The notes: generated from the letters alone by a model not told the origin. Positions 47,328-58,485 are shown, counted from the first letter of the stretch. The stretch: DNA of 64,000 nt from Alteromonas sp. IB21 (GCF_016405965.1 NZ_JAEFCD010000012.1:1-64000); one strand, 5' to 3'. A program made the numbers and translations.

Positions 47328-50147
47328 ATGCAAGAAAGCGTGATGAAAGCGTGGTGGGATTCCTCGCACATGGCAGGTGCCAACGCTGCCTATGTTGAAG
47401 AGTTGTATGAAACCTATTTAGAAGACCCGCAAAGTGTCTCTGAAAATTGGCGACAAATCTTCGATAACCTCCCCAAAGTCGATGGCGTAGAGTTAGAAAC
47501 CAATCATACAACTATTAAGAATCAATTTAGGCAACTTGCTGCGTTAGGGCCAACCGCCCGCATGTCTAGTCCGTCTTCTCCTTCTGCTGCTGTCTCAGAC
47601 GACAGGCAAGTTAAAGTCCTTCAGTTAATTAACGCGTTCCGCTTCCGCGGTCACCAACACGCAAACTTAGATCCATTAGGTCTTTGGCAACAAGAGCGTG
47701 TGCGCGACTTAGAACTTTCTCACCACAGCCTATCTGAGCAAGATTTCGATTCGGTTTTCAACGTGGGTTCTTATGCTATCGGCAAAGAGTCAATGCCACT
47801 TGGAGAACTGTTTAAATCTCTTAACAGAACTTATTGCGGGTCTATCGGTGCAGAGTACATGCACATTACCGACACTGAACAGAAGCGTTGGTTACAGCAA
47901 AAGATAGAATCTGTACAGGCCAAACCTGAAATTTCTCGTGATGAGAAGTTAGGTATTCTTAAAGGCCTTACTGCGGCCGACGGCATGGAAAAATACTTGG
48001 GTTCTAAATTCCCAGGTGCGAAGCGTTTCTCTCTAGAAGGCGGCGATGCGCTAATTCCTATGCTTAAAGGCTTGATCACAAAAGCGGGCACTGCGGGAAC
48101 CAAAGAAGTGGTTATCGGCATGGCTCACCGTGGTCGATTGAACGTTTTGGTGAACGTACTGGGTAAAAACCCGTCAGTATTGTTTGACGAATTCTCTGGT
48201 AAACACGACGACTCGCTAGGTGCGGGTGATGTGAAATACCACGCTGGTTTCTCTTCAGACTTTGCAACGCCAGGTGGCAATGTTCACTTAGCGTTAGCGT
48301 TTAACCCGTCTCACCTTGAAATTGTTAACCCGGTAGTTATGGGGTCGGTACGCGCTCGTTTAGCACGTCGTAATAACGACACTAACACAGTGTTGCCAAT
48401 AACTATCCACGGTGACTCTGCTATTGCTGGTCAGGGTGTAGTTCAAGAAACCTTTAATATGTCACAAACTCGCGGCTTTGCTGTGGGTGGTACTGTGCGC
48501 ATCGTGGTAAACAACCAGGTTGGTTTCACCACGTCGAAAACGGAAGATACCCGTTCGACCCAATACTGTACTGACATAGCAAAAATGGTACAGGCGCCTA
48601 TTTTCCACGTGAACTCGGACGATCCAGAAGCGGTTGCCTTTGTTACACAGCTAGCGCTTGAATACCGCAACAAGTTTAAGAAAGACGTAGTAATTGACCT
48701 AGTTTGTTACCGTCGTCACGGTCACAACGAAGCGGATGAGCCTAACGCGACGCAGCCGTTGATGTACCAAAAAATTAAAAAACATCCAGTTCCGCGCGTC
48801 ATTTATGCCGACCAGCTAATTGCTGAAGGTGTGATTGAGCAGCGTGATGCAGATCGCTATCTTGAAGAGTATCGTGAAGCACTCGACCACGGCGCCTGTG
48901 TGGTAGAGGAATGGCGTCCAATGACCGAGCACAGCGTAGACTGGTCTCCGTACCTTGGTCACGACTGGGATACGCCTTACGATGGCGCACTTTCAGTTGA
49001 GAAGCTTAAAGAGCTAGGTGAGTCAATCACTACTATTCCTGAAGATCACAAACTTCAGTCTCGTGTAAATAAGCTGTACCAAGACCGTAAGGCGATGGTT
49101 GCTGGCGAGAAGAAGTTAGATTGGGGGATGGCTGAGAACTTAGCTTATGCCACTATCGTTGACGCCGGTGAAGATATCCGCATTACGGGTCAGGATTCTG
49201 GTCGTGGTACATTCTTCCATCGTCATGCTGTGCTTCATAACCAAAAAGATGCTTCAACTTATATGCCGCTGCAGCATATCCGTGAAGGCCAGGGTAAAAT
49301 CGAAATCTACGATTCTGTACTTTCAGAAGAAGCTGTAATGGCCTTCGAATACGGTTATGCAACGGCTGAGCCTACGTGTTTGACCATTTGGGAAGCACAG
49401 TTTGGTGACTTCGCTAACGGTGCACAGGTAGTATTCGACCAGTTTTTAAGCTCAGGTGAAGCGAAGTGGGGGCGTCTGTGCGGTCTAACAGTATTGCTTC
49501 CGCATGGTTACGAAGGACAAGGTCCTGAGCATAGCTCTGCGCGTCTTGAGCGTTTCCTACAAATGTGTGCCGATCACAACTGGCAAGTGTGTGTGCCGTC
49601 TACACCGGCGCAGGTTTACAACATGCTTCGTCGTCAAGTGGTGCGCCCAATGCGTAAGCCACTCATCGTAATGTCACCTAAGTCACTGTTGCGTCATCCT
49701 CTAGCAGTATCTTCATTAGAAGAACTTGCGGAAGGAAAATTCCACAACGTAATCGGAGAAATTGATGATATTGACCCGAAAGGCGTTAAGCGCGTTGTTA
49801 TGTGTTCTGGCAAGGTTTACTACGATTTACTAGACCAGCGCCGTAAAAATGAACAAACAGACGTTGCAATCATTCGCTTGGAGCAACTTTATCCATTCCC
49901 ACAAGAAGAATGCGCTAAAGTTGTGGCACAATACAGCCACGTAAAAGATTGGGTTTGGTGTCAAGAAGAGCCTCAAAATCAAGGCGCTTGGTACTGTAGC
50001 CAACACCACTTCTGGCAAGCAATTCCAGATGGTGCGAAATTAACATATGCAGGCCGTGATGCATCCTCGTCACCTGCAGTAGGTTATGTATCCGTTCACA
50101 ACCAGCAACAAAAAGCCCTGGTTGAAAACGCACTCACAATTAAATAA
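47328..50147 (+). CDS. sucA: 2-oxoglutarate dehydrogenase E1
   Basis: SucA is the thiamine-diphosphate E1 of the oxoglutarate dehydrogenase complex. The 939-residue protein starts with MQESVMKAWWDSSHMAGANA, and has the E1 signature VIGMAHRGRLNVLVNVLGK and the ThDP-site region TIHGDSAIAGQGVVQETFN. Its C-terminal transketolase-like part ends in GRDASSSPAVGY. sucB starts 9 nt after its stop. Confidence 0.97.
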   Translation: MQESVMKAWWDSSHMAGANAAYVEELYETYLEDPQSVSENWRQIFDNLPKVDGVELETNHTTIKNQFRQLAALGPTARMSSPSSPSAAVSDDRQVKVLQLINAFRFRGHQHANLDPLGLWQQERVRDLELSHHSLSEQDFDSVFNVGSYAIGKESMPLGELFKSLNRTYCGSIGAEYMHITDTEQKRWLQQKIESVQAKPEISRDEKLGILKGLTAADGMEKYLGSKFPGAKRFSLEGGDALIPMLKGLITKAGTAGTKEVVIGMAHRGRLNVLVNVLGKNPSVLFDEFSGKHDDSLGAGDVKYHAGFSSDFATPGGNVHLALAFNPSHLEIVNPVVMGSVRARLARRNNDTNTVLPITIHGDSAIAGQGVVQETFNMSQTRGFAVGGTVRIVVNNQVGFTTSKTEDTRSTQYCTDIAKMVQAPIFHVNSDDPEAVAFVTQLALEYRNKFKKDVVIDLVCYRRHGHNEADEPNATQPLMYQKIKKHPVPRVIYADQLIAEGVIEQRDADRYLEEYREALDHGACVVEEWRPMTEHSVDWSPYLGHDWDTPYDGALSVEKLKELGESITTIPEDHKLQSRVNKLYQDRKAMVAGEKKLDWGMAENLAYATIVDAGEDIRITGQDSGRGTFFHRHAVLHNQKDASTYMPLQHIREGQGKIEIYDSVLSEEAVMAFEYGYATAEPTCLTIWEAQFGDFANGAQVVFDQFLSSGEAKWGRLCGLTVLLPHGYEGQGPEHSSARLERFLQMCADHNWQVCVPSTPAQVYNMLRRQVVRPMRKPLIVMSPKSLLRHPLAVSSLEELAEGKFHNVIGEIDDIDPKGVKRVVMCSGKVYYDLLDQRRKNEQTDVAIIRLEQLYPFPQEECAKVVAQYSHVKDWVWCQEEPQNQGAWYCSQHHFWQAIPDGAKLTYAGRDASSSPAVGYVSVHNQQQKALVENALTIK

Positions 50148-50156
50148 GGAACAGTA

Positions 50157-51668
50157 ATGACAATTGAGATAAAAGTTCCGGTTCTACCTGAGTCAGTTGC
50201 CGATGCCACCATTGCAACCTGGCACGTAAAGGCCGGTGACGCAGTTAAACGAGACCAGAACCTGGTTGATATTGAAACTGATAAAGTAGTTTTAGAAGTT
50301 GTGGCGCCAGCGGACGGTACAATTGGTGAGATCCTAAACGAAGAGGGTGCAACTGTTTTAGGCGAGCAAGTTATTGCTAAACTAGAAAAGGGTGGTGCAA
50401 CTGCATCGTCTGAAGCGAAAACAGAAAGCAAAAAAGAAGAAGATTCTAAATCAGATGCAGCGCCTGCGGCTTCTGGCAAAACCTCTAACGTTAAAGTTCC
50501 AGTACTTCCAGAGTCAGTGGCGGACGCGACAATTGCAACGTGGCACGTAGCGGTAGGTGAAGCCGTTTCTCGCGACCAAAACTTGGTTGATATTGAAACT
50601 GACAAAGTAGTACTTGAAGTTGTTGCTCCAGCTGACGGTTCATTAAGCGAAATCATTGCTGAAGAAGGCGCAACGGTTACTGCTGAAGAAGTAATTGCAA
50701 AATTTGTAGAAGGTGCTGCGAGCGGCGCGTCTGCTCCAGCGGCTTCAGAAGAGAGCGATGACAGCGACGACAGCAGCGATGCGCTTAGCCCATCTGTACG
50801 TCGTCTACTAGCTGAGAAAGGCGTAGACGCGGCAAAAGTGAAAGGCACAGGCAAAAATGGCCGCATCACCAAAGAAGATGTAGAGAAGCACCTTAAAGGT
50901 GGTGATAGTTCAGCGAAGGCAGCGCCTGCTCCTTCTGAATCTCTATCAGCTGATCTGCCAACGGGCAACCGCACAGAGAAGCGCGTTCCTATGACGCGTC
51001 TTCGTAAGACGATTGCTAATCGTCTTCTTGAAGCGAAAAACTCTACAGCAATGCTTACTACGTTTAACGAAGTGAACATGAAGCCAATCATGGACCTTCG
51101 CAAGCAGTATCAAGACAGCTTCGAAAAGCGTCACGGTATTCGCCTTGGTTTCATGTCTTTCTATGTGAAAGCGGTAACTGAAGCGCTTAAGCGTTTCCCT
51201 GAAGTTAATGCGTCTATCGACGGTGATGACATCGTTTATCACAACTACTTCGACGTATCGATTGCTGTTTCTACACCACGTGGCCTTGTGACTCCAGTAC
51301 TTAAAGATACTGACACACTAGGCATGGCAGGTGTTGAAAAAGGAATTAAAGAACTAGCACTTAAAGGTCGTGACGGTAAGCTGTCATTGGCTGAACTACA
51401 AGGTGGTAACTTCACTATTACCAACGGTGGTGTGTTTGGTTCACTAATGTCTACACCAATCATTAACCCGCCACAGAGCGCAATTCTTGGTATGCACAAA
51501 ATCCAAGATCGCCCAATGGCTGTTAATGGTAAAGTAGAAATTCTACCAATGATGTACCTAGCGCTTTCTTATGACCACCGTATTATCGATGGTAAAGAAT
51601 CAGTAGGTTTCTTGGTAACCGTTAAAGAGATGCTTGAAGATCCAACACGTCTACTTCTAGACGTATAA
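50157..51668 (+). CDS. sucB: dihydrolipoyl succinyltransferase with two lipoyl domains
   Basis: SucB is the E2 core of the oxoglutarate dehydrogenase complex. It is 503 residues long, about 100 more than E. coli SucB, because it carries two lipoyl domains instead of one. These lie at residues 5-79 with lipoyl lysine K43 and 112-186 with K150, both in [10 protein letters not shown]. Ala/Ser/Glu-rich linkers separate them. The E3-binding domain is at about 210-246 ([20 protein letters not shown]). The catalytic domain ends in SYDHRIIDG with H474. Part of sucAB. Confidence 0.96.
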   Translation: MTIEIKVPVLPESVADATIATWHVKAGDAVKRDQNLVDIETDKVVLEVVAPADGTIGEILNEEGATVLGEQVIAKLEKGGATASSEAKTESKKEEDSKSDAAPAASGKTSNVKVPVLPESVADATIATWHVAVGEAVSRDQNLVDIETDKVVLEVVAPADGSLSEIIAEEGATVTAEEVIAKFVEGAASGASAPAASEESDDSDDSSDALSPSVRRLLAEKGVDAAKVKGTGKNGRITKEDVEKHLKGGDSSAKAAPAPSESLSADLPTGNRTEKRVPMTRLRKTIANRLLEAKNSTAMLTTFNEVNMKPIMDLRKQYQDSFEKRHGIRLGFMSFYVKAVTEALKRFPEVNASIDGDDIVYHNYFDVSIAVSTPRGLVTPVLKDTDTLGMAGVEKGIKELALKGRDGKLSLAELQGGNFTITNGGVFGSLMSTPIINPPQSAILGMHKIQDRPMAVNGKVEILPMMYLALSYDHRIIDGKESVGFLVTVKEMLEDPTRLLLDV

Positions 51669-51691
51669 GACTTTCGTCTCGCGGAATTGTG

Positions 51692-51731
51692 GTTAGGTGC
51701 CTAGCCTGTGTATGCTAGCTTTGCGCCTAAC
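51692..51731 (+). other. hairpin between sucB and sucC
   Basis: GTTAGGTGC (51692-51700) pairs with GCGCCTAAC (51723-51731) with one G-T pair, and inside it CTAGC pairs with GCTAG. There is no T-run, so it is more likely an RNA-processing or stability element between sucAB and sucCD than a terminator. Confidence 0.55.
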
Positions 51732-51820
51732 ACAACGCTGATATTTTCCCTATAATATCAGTCAAACTAATCAAGTCGCATTTGCGGCTTTTGTCTTACT
51801 AAAAATCGGATAGAAACACC

Positions 51821-52987
51821 ATGAATTTGCATGAATACCAAGGTAAGCAGCTATTCAAAGAATACGGCTTGCCTGTTTCTGAAGGATACGCAGCAGACAC
51901 TGCTCAAGGTGCTGTAGAAGCGGCTGACCGCATCGGCGGTGAAGAGTGGGTAGTTAAGTGTCAGGTACACGCGGGCGGTCGCGGTAAAGCTGGCGGTGTA
52001 AAGCTAGTTAAAAACAAAGACGACATTCGCGCTTTCGCTGAAAACTGGCTAGGCAAAAATTTGGTGACTTTCCAGACTGACGAAAATGGTCAGCCTGTGA
52101 GCAAAATCCTAGTTGAATCTTGCACAGATATCGCAAACGAGCTTTACCTTGGTGCAGTAGTTGACCGTACAACCCGTCGCGTTGTATTCATGGCATCTAC
52201 TGAAGGTGGCGTTGAGATTGAAACTGTTGCAGAAGAAACTCCAGAGAAAATCCTTAAAGCTGAGATTGACCCTATCGTAGGCCCTCAGCCTTATCAAGCA
52301 CGCGAAATGGCGTTTGCTTTAGGTCTTTCTGGCGTTCAAATTAAGCAATTCACTCAAATCTTCCTTGGCCTAGCTAAGATGTTTGAAGAGCTTGACGTTG
52401 CCCTTATCGAAATTAACCCGCTAGTTATCAAAACTGACGGTAACCTACACTGCTTAGATGCAAAAGTGGGCATCGATGGTAACGCACTATATCGTCAGCC
52501 TAAGCTGAAAGATATGCAAGATCCTTCACAGGAAGATGCGCGTGAAGCTCACGCAGCTCAGTGGGAACTTAACTACGTAGCGCTAGACGGTAACGTAGGT
52601 TGTATGGTTAACGGTGCAGGCCTAGCAATGGGTACCATGGACATCGTAAACCTGCACGGCGGTAAGCCGGCTAACTTCCTAGATGTTGGTGGCGGCGCGA
52701 CTAAAGAGCGTGTAGCTGAAGCATTCAAAATCATTCTTTCTGATGACAATGTTAAAGCGGTATTGGTTAACATCTTCGGTGGTATCGTACGCTGTGACAT
52801 GATTGCAGAAGGTATTATCGGTGCGGTTAAAGAAGTTGGCGTAGAAGTACCTGTTGTTGTACGTCTTGAAGGCACCAATGCAGAGCTTGGCCGTGAAGTT
52901 CTAGCGAACTCTGGTCTAGATATCATTGCTGCTGAATCGCTAACTGATGCAGCGCAGAAAGTTGTTGCTGCAGCGGAGGGCAAATAA
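51821..52987 (+). CDS. sucC: succinyl-CoA ligase beta subunit
   Basis: SucC is the ATP-grasp subunit of succinyl-CoA synthetase. The 388-residue protein starts [20 protein letters not shown] and shows [16 protein letters not shown] and [16 protein letters not shown]. It matches E. coli SucC in length (388). The sucD start overlaps its stop (TAATG). Confidence 0.97.
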   Translation: MNLHEYQGKQLFKEYGLPVSEGYAADTAQGAVEAADRIGGEEWVVKCQVHAGGRGKAGGVKLVKNKDDIRAFAENWLGKNLVTFQTDENGQPVSKILVESCTDIANELYLGAVVDRTTRRVVFMASTEGGVEIETVAEETPEKILKAEIDPIVGPQPYQAREMAFALGLSGVQIKQFTQIFLGLAKMFEELDVALIEINPLVIKTDGNLHCLDAKVGIDGNALYRQPKLKDMQDPSQEDAREAHAAQWELNYVALDGNVGCMVNGAGLAMGTMDIVNLHGGKPANFLDVGGGATKERVAEAFKIILSDDNVKAVLVNIFGGIVRCDMIAEGIIGAVKEVGVEVPVVVRLEGTNAELGREVLANSGLDIIAAESLTDAAQKVVAAAEGK

Positions 52988-53859
52988 TGTCTGTATTAAT
53001 TAATAAAGATACTAAAGTAATTTGTCAGGGTTTCACTGGCGGTCAGGGTACATTCCACTCTGAGCAAGCAATTGCTTACGGTACGCAAATGGTTGGTGGT
53101 GTAACACCAGGCAAAGGCGGTACTGAGCACCTAGGTCTTCCAGTATTCAATACTGTACGTGAAGCAGTAAAAGCAACTGGTGCAACTGCAACAGTTATCT
53201 ACGTACCAGCGCCTTTCTGTAAAGATTCAATCGTTGAAGCTGCAGACGCGGGCATTGAGCTTATCGTATGTATCACTGAAGGTATTCCAACGCTAGATAT
53301 GCTTTACGTAAAAGAATACGTAAACGCAAAAGGCGTACGTATGATTGGTCCAAACTGCCCAGGTGTTATCACTCCTGGAGAGTGTAAGATTGGTATTATG
53401 CCTGGTCACATCCACAAGCCTGGTAAAGTTGGTATTGTTTCTCGCTCTGGTACACTTACGTACGAAGCGGTTAAACAAACTACTGACGAAGGTTTCGGCC
53501 AGTCTACCTGTGTTGGTATCGGTGGCGACCCAATTCCTGGTTCAAACTTCATCGACATCCTTCAGATGTTCCAAGATGACCCACAAACCGAAGCTATCGT
53601 AATGATCGGTGAGATCGGCGGTACTGCAGAAGAAGAAGCAGCTGCGTTCATCAAAGAGAACGTAACTAAGCCAGTTGTTTCTTACATTGCTGGTGTTACT
53701 GCTCCTCCGGGCAAGCGTATGGGTCACGCTGGTGCAATCATCGCAGGCGGTAAAGGTACTGCTGATGAGAAATTCAAAGCACTAGAAGACGCAGGCGTTA
53801 AAACTGTACGTTCACTTGCCGAAATCGGCAAGGCGCTTCGCGAAACTACAGGTTGGTAA
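52987..53859 (+). CDS. sucD: succinyl-CoA ligase alpha subunit
   Basis: SucD carries the phospho-histidine of succinyl-CoA synthetase. The 290-residue protein has the CoA-binding N-terminus ([19 protein letters not shown]), [14 protein letters not shown], and the active-site segment [16 protein letters not shown] with the phospho-His. It overlaps sucC in TAATG. A strong terminator follows. Confidence 0.97.
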   Translation: MSVLINKDTKVICQGFTGGQGTFHSEQAIAYGTQMVGGVTPGKGGTEHLGLPVFNTVREAVKATGATATVIYVPAPFCKDSIVEAADAGIELIVCITEGIPTLDMLYVKEYVNAKGVRMIGPNCPGVITPGECKIGIMPGHIHKPGKVGIVSRSGTLTYEAVKQTTDEGFGQSTCVGIGGDPIPGSNFIDILQMFQDDPQTEAIVMIGEIGGTAEEEAAAFIKENVTKPVVSYIAGVTAPPGKRMGHAGAIIAGGKGTADEKFKALEDAGVKTVRSLAEIGKALRETTGW

Positions 53860-53884
53860 GCTAACGCTTATTAATACGATTGAG

Positions 53885-53910
53885 AGCCCGCTTTAAGCGG
53901 GCTTTTTTCT
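53885..53910 (+). terminator. terminator after sucD
   Basis: AGCCCGC and GCGGGCT form a 7-bp stem around TTTAA, followed by TTTTTT. It ends the TCA block. Confidence 0.92.
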
Positions 53911-54023
53911 ATCTGTGTTAAAACGTACACCGTTTTAAATTGCTTACAAACGTATTCACCTTGTTAAGATTACGTATATAAGTACTCTCTTTTGAACAAT
54001 CGAATAACACGAAGATATTTCTT

Positions 54024-54934
54024 ATGAAAAAAACTGCGTTGGCCTGTTTCGCTTCCATATTGTCACATTCAGCTATGGCTGATGAATATCTGACTTTTTT
54101 TATGGCAGGGCAATCTAATATGGATGGCTATGGATACGTTTCAGAACTTCCAAACGACCTAGTAAAAGAACAAGACGTTATGATTTTTCATGGTAACGGC
54201 GTTTTTGATAATCAAGATAACGGCGGTGTGGGGAAGTGGGGCAAACTTAAACCCGGTCACGGAACAGGTTTTAAATCGGATGGCAGAAGCAATACGCTTT
54301 CAGAGAGATTTGGAGCAGAGTTAACCTTCGCCAAAACAATACAGCAGCAATATCCAAATAGAAAAATTGCCATTATAAAATATGCGGTTGGTGGAACTGG
54401 CCTTGCACTTAATACAGGTTACAGTAACTGGTACCCGAATTTTACTAAGGGTAACGGCTTCAATCAGTACGATTTTGCACTAGAGACAATTAACAACGCC
54501 TATGCGGTTAGTGATATCAATGGCGATGGCAAGTCAGACACGTTAAAACCGATGGGTATTATTTGGATGCAAGGTGAAGCCGATGCCCACGCAAGTGAAG
54601 CGTCGGCTAATGCCTATTTTGATAATTTAACTTCGTTGATGAACTTGTTCCGTGCTGCACTTAGGGTAGATGGTTGCCTGTAGTTATAGGCAAAATCACC
54701 GATTCCGAAATGGGGGAAGAAGATATTATGCCTTATATTGAACGAGTGCACCTTGCTCAGCAATTATTTGTCGAGTCAGACAACTGCGCTACCTATATGT
54801 CCAATTCTGATTCCTATACCTACGGTGATGATCCTTGGCACTATACGAGTAAGAGTTTTATACAAATGGGGAAAGACTTTGCTCTCTCGTATAAACAGAT
54901 TGCACAGACCTGCAGGACTTTTAAACGTTTGTAA
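54024..54934 (+). pseudogene. SASA-type carbohydrate acetylesterase with a frameshift
   Basis: A signal peptide (MKKTALACFASILSHSAMA) leads into the SGNH/SASA fold. The nucleophile motif G29-Q-S31-N-M is intact, and a WMQGEADA block lies near the middle. At about 54671-54673 one base is missing, so the frame ends early at 54683 (219 residues). The rest continues in another frame to 54934, with VVIGKI and DPWHYTSKSF, whose Asp and His complete the usual SGNH triad. The whole would be about 303 residues. Such enzymes remove acetyl groups from sugars. It lies just before a TonB-dependent receptor. Confidence 0.78.
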
Positions 54935-55443
54935 TTATTCGACATCCGAATTTCGCTAATTATATGGGGCTTCACACTTCGTAAATATTTGTTTTTCGAA
55001 AACCTATTTCCCTCACGAAGTTTTCTTTAATAGCTTAGTGTGTGCCATTAGTTTATTGAAAATAGCCCCTAACACTGCCATCACAAATTCTTGCTAATGC
55101 GTTTACATGGTAATGATTTCGTATTCGCACAAACGTAACAATGATTTATTTTTCGAACCTACTTCCCCGGAAAAGCTAACAACTCAGTCTGAGTGTGATG
55201 TGAAATTATATTTCATAAAAATTTTACATATTCACGATTTTATTGGTTTTATGTAGTAATCATACATAACTTTTCGCTCTCTACTTGTTAATACTGTGTT
55301 GCATAAATTTTATTGAATACGTATGCAGGCAATTGTGCAAGACGTGTGTCCTCTATAGGATTAGCCCACATGATGTATTGTCATTTTCTTGTCATAAGAA
55401 TAACAAAAAGACAACAACTATAACCGTATGGGACACCCGTTTT
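54935..55443 (+). promoter_or_regulatory. 509-bp upstream region of the first receptor
   Basis: No gene is seen. The region holds the receptor promoter and operator. A segment TTTTTCGAA plus CCTA and TTCCC occurs twice (near 54992-55012 and 55150-55167). The shared operator lies near its 3' end at 55314-55327. Confidence 0.5.
55314..55327 (+). promoter_or_regulatory. operator-like near-palindrome, receptor 1
   Basis: TGAATACGTATGCA has two TGnATAC arms, apart from the A/C mismatched third positions. It lies 116 bp before the ATG at 55444. The same 14-mer lies before the second receptor. Its symmetrical form suits a LacI- or GntR-type repressor, but the regulator is not in this window. Confidence 0.65.
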
Positions 55444-58311
55444 ATGAAACAATTTAAACCCAACCTAATTAAAGCTGCACTTATTTCTGGCGGAATGGCG
55501 TTTGGTAGTGCGCCGGCACTTGCGCAAGAAGCAAACACCGATGCTGTTGATGAAGCTGAACTTGAAGTTATTCAAGTAAGCGGTATTCGCGGCAGCCTTC
55601 AACGTGCTCAGGCAATTAAAATGGATAACACATCAATTGTTGAAGCGTTATCTGCTGAAGACATCGGCAAGCTTCCAGACACAAGTATTGCTGAGTCAAT
55701 CGCCCGTCTTCCAGGTTTAGCTGGTGAACGCCGTAACGGTCGTACTAGCGGTATTTCTGTTCGTGGTTTCAACGAAAACTATGTGGGTACTACGCTAAAC
55801 GGTCGCGAGCTATTAGGTATGGGCGATAACCGTGGTGTCGAGTTTGACCTTTACCCTACGGAAATTGTTTCAAACATCTTAGTTTATAAAACTCCTGAAG
55901 CTGGCCTAATGACCCAGGGTATCGGTGGTACTGTTGATATTCAAACCGTTAGCCCACTTAGTGCGCAAAAAACGGTAACAATCAACGGCACGTATGAGGC
56001 AAACCAAGAGGAAGCGGGTAACCCTGATTTTGATAATGAAGGTCATCGCCTGTCTTTTAACTACGTAGATCAATTCGCTGACGACAAGCTTGGTGTGGCG
56101 TTAGTTATTGCCGATATGGAATCACCACGTCAAGAGCAGTACTTCCGTGGATGGGGATATGCAAATGCTAACCCAGCGAACGCTGCCGAAGGGGTTGAAG
56201 TACCTGAAGGAACAGTGATTCTTGGTGGTCACGACTCATTCACACGTTCAGCAATGCTAGAGCGTACATCAGTTGCCGGTGTAATTGAATACGCGCCTAC
56301 TGATAATCTGAAAGTTCAGTTTGATGCGCTTTACATCGATTACGAAGAAAATGACGCCCGTCGTGGTGTTGAAGAAGGTGGTGCAGAGTGGGGAACCGGT
56401 GCTTACACTATTACAGGTGTTGAAGACGGTCTTGTAACGTCTGGCTACTACGATGGTTTCTTATCTGTAATTCGTAACGATTCTCGTCAACAACAAGCTG
56501 AACTGACTACTTTCGGCCTCAATGTTGAATATACTATCAACGATAATTGGACAGCAACGTTAGACGTATCAATGGGTGAAGTGGATAAAACTATCACTGA
56601 CATCGAGAGTTACTCAGGTGTGGGCCGAGCCGGTATCGACGGTCGTCCGCTTACGCCACGTGCATGGACTATGACATCTACAGGTGCGGTTTACAGCGAT
56701 CATCCTACTCTTGATAGTGTTGATCTGGCAGACCCGAATGCTATCTTCCTTGCTGGTCCGCAGGCGTGGGGGGGCTCGCTAGGCCCTGTAGAACGCTTCC
56801 AAGGCGTAGAAGGCTTTGGACCAAATACAGCGCAGGACGGTTTCGTCAACGAGCCGATTTTTGAAGAGACACTTGATGCTGTTCGCCTTGACCTAGAAGG
56901 TTTTGTTGAGTGGGGCGTCTTCACTAAGTTGACTGCAGGTGTTAACTACCAAGAACGTGAAAAAACTAAAGATAACAATGGTGCTTATCTGACGTCGCCA
57001 GCATGGCCAAGTCAAGAACTGGTACCAAACCCAATCGGTACAGCAGACCTGAGCCACATCGGAATTGACGGTGTCGTAGCTTACGATGGCCTTGGTTTGT
57101 ACAGAAGCGGCTACTACATCGAGACAGAAGCAGAACTATTTGAAAATGGTCGCTTTGGTGACTCTTACACTATCTCAGAAGATATCCTAACCGCATATGC
57201 AAAATTAGACATTGAAACTGAAATAGGTGATGTACTGGTATTCGGTAATCTTGGGCTACAGGTTGTTAATGTTGACCAAGCAGGTACTGGTTTTAACACG
57301 ACTACCGGTCCAACAGGATTTACTGCCGTTACTCCAGTATCGGATGGCGACTCTTACACTGACGTATTGCCAACATTGAACCTGAGCTTCGAAATCGCTG
57401 AGAACCAGTTTATTCGTACCGCTTTAGGTAAAGTGATTAGCCGTCCTCGTATGGATGACATGCGCCCTAATAACACAGTAAGCTTTACCTTTAACGACCA
57501 GCAAATCATTTCAACAAATGTTGCTAATGGCCCTTGGTCAGCGAGTGCGGGTAATGCGCGCCTAAGACCGCTTGAAGCGAATCAGTTTGATATTGCTTAC
57601 GAAAATTACTTCGCAGACTCAGGTTACTTTGCCGCTAGTTTCTTCTATAAAGACCTGACTAACTGGCACGTAGCTGGACAAACTGTTGGCGATTTTAGTG
57701 AGTCTTACATTGAAGGTTTCCACGAAACGTCTGGTGAAACTGACATCAATAACGATGGTGTACTTGATGAAAACGATATCGTACCACCAGGTACATTTAA
57801 CGGAATTGTGAGCTTCCGCGAAGATGGACTTGAAGGGTTTGTACGTGGCTGGGAGCTTCAAGGTAGTCTACCGTTTGACATGTTCCACGATTCACTAGAA
57901 GGGTTTGGCGTGTTTGCAAGTGCAACGTTCCTTGATGGTGAGTTAGAAAATGGTGAAGCGGTACCAGGTTTATCTGAAGAGACTTACTCACTAACCGCTT
58001 TCTATGAAAGCAATGGTTTTGAAATTCGTGTATCTGGAACTAAACGTGATGCGTTTGCTACAGAAACTCGTGCTATCAGCCTTTCTCTAGCACCTATCGA
58101 AGATAACGGTGTTAAACAGATAGATGCACAGATTGGCTATGATTTCAGTGAGTCTGGAATTGAGTATCTTGAAGGGCTTCGTGTTACGCTTCAAGGTCAA
58201 AACCTGACTGACGAGCCTACTGTTCGTGTTAACCCAGGTGACAGTCGTCAAATTACTGAGTACCAAAGCTACGGACGTAACTTCCTTCTTGGTTTCAACT
58301 ACACGTTCTAA
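55444..58311 (+). CDS. TonB-dependent outer-membrane receptor
   Basis: I start at ATG 55444 (955 residues). It begins with an unusual signal peptide, MKQFKPNLIKAALISGGMAF through APALAQ, then a TonB-box-like stretch. The plug domain reads GIRGSLQRAQAIKMDNTSIV, then SIAESIARLPGLAGERRNGR, then ISVRGFNENYVGTTLNGREL. A large barrel ends in YGRNFLLGFNYTF with the terminal Phe. It belongs to the long Oar/TIGR01782-type receptors seen in carbohydrate loci of Alteromonadales. The ligand is unknown. Halogenase-like genes follow after a terminator. Confidence 0.93.
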   Translation: MKQFKPNLIKAALISGGMAFGSAPALAQEANTDAVDEAELEVIQVSGIRGSLQRAQAIKMDNTSIVEALSAEDIGKLPDTSIAESIARLPGLAGERRNGRTSGISVRGFNENYVGTTLNGRELLGMGDNRGVEFDLYPTEIVSNILVYKTPEAGLMTQGIGGTVDIQTVSPLSAQKTVTINGTYEANQEEAGNPDFDNEGHRLSFNYVDQFADDKLGVALVIADMESPRQEQYFRGWGYANANPANAAEGVEVPEGTVILGGHDSFTRSAMLERTSVAGVIEYAPTDNLKVQFDALYIDYEENDARRGVEEGGAEWGTGAYTITGVEDGLVTSGYYDGFLSVIRNDSRQQQAELTTFGLNVEYTINDNWTATLDVSMGEVDKTITDIESYSGVGRAGIDGRPLTPRAWTMTSTGAVYSDHPTLDSVDLADPNAIFLAGPQAWGGSLGPVERFQGVEGFGPNTAQDGFVNEPIFEETLDAVRLDLEGFVEWGVFTKLTAGVNYQEREKTKDNNGAYLTSPAWPSQELVPNPIGTADLSHIGIDGVVAYDGLGLYRSGYYIETEAELFENGRFGDSYTISEDILTAYAKLDIETEIGDVLVFGNLGLQVVNVDQAGTGFNTTTGPTGFTAVTPVSDGDSYTDVLPTLNLSFEIAENQFIRTALGKVISRPRMDDMRPNNTVSFTFNDQQIISTNVANGPWSASAGNARLRPLEANQFDIAYENYFADSGYFAASFFYKDLTNWHVAGQTVGDFSESYIEGFHETSGETDINNDGVLDENDIVPPGTFNGIVSFREDGLEGFVRGWELQGSLPFDMFHDSLEGFGVFASATFLDGELENGEAVPGLSEETYSLTAFYESNGFEIRVSGTKRDAFATETRAISLSLAPIEDNGVKQIDAQIGYDFSESGIEYLEGLRVTLQGQNLTDEPTVRVNPGDSRQITEYQSYGRNFLLGFNYTF

Positions 58312-58392
58312 ATAGCTATCCGCCGCTTGTTGTAAACAAGCGGCACATAAAGAATGTTGTAAATGAGACGCTAGTCAATATTATGAAATTTC

Positions 58393-58426
58393 AAAGCCCC
58401 AAAACGGTAATATGTGTTGGGGCTTT
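58393..58426 (+). terminator. terminator after receptor 1
   Basis: AAAGCCCCAA and TTGGGGCTTT form a 10-bp stem, followed by TT. An additional hairpin, CCGCTTGT / ACAAGCGG, lies at about 58322-58343. Confidence 0.75.
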
Positions 58427-58485
58427 TTGTTGTATAGCAATACAGGTCGTGTTATCAAAGTGTGGTAGGTCAGCGGTGTAGAGTG

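Noticed and set aside
50096..51103. Long minus-strand frame (335 aa) opposite sucB
   Set aside because: It is low complexity (Ser, Ala, Val) and lies fully opposite conserved sucB sequence; it is a shadow of the codon pattern.
55285..55443. N-terminal extension of the first receptor
   Set aside because: The extension has no signal peptide and spans the operator region; ATG 55444 gives a proper signal peptide and matches the second receptor.
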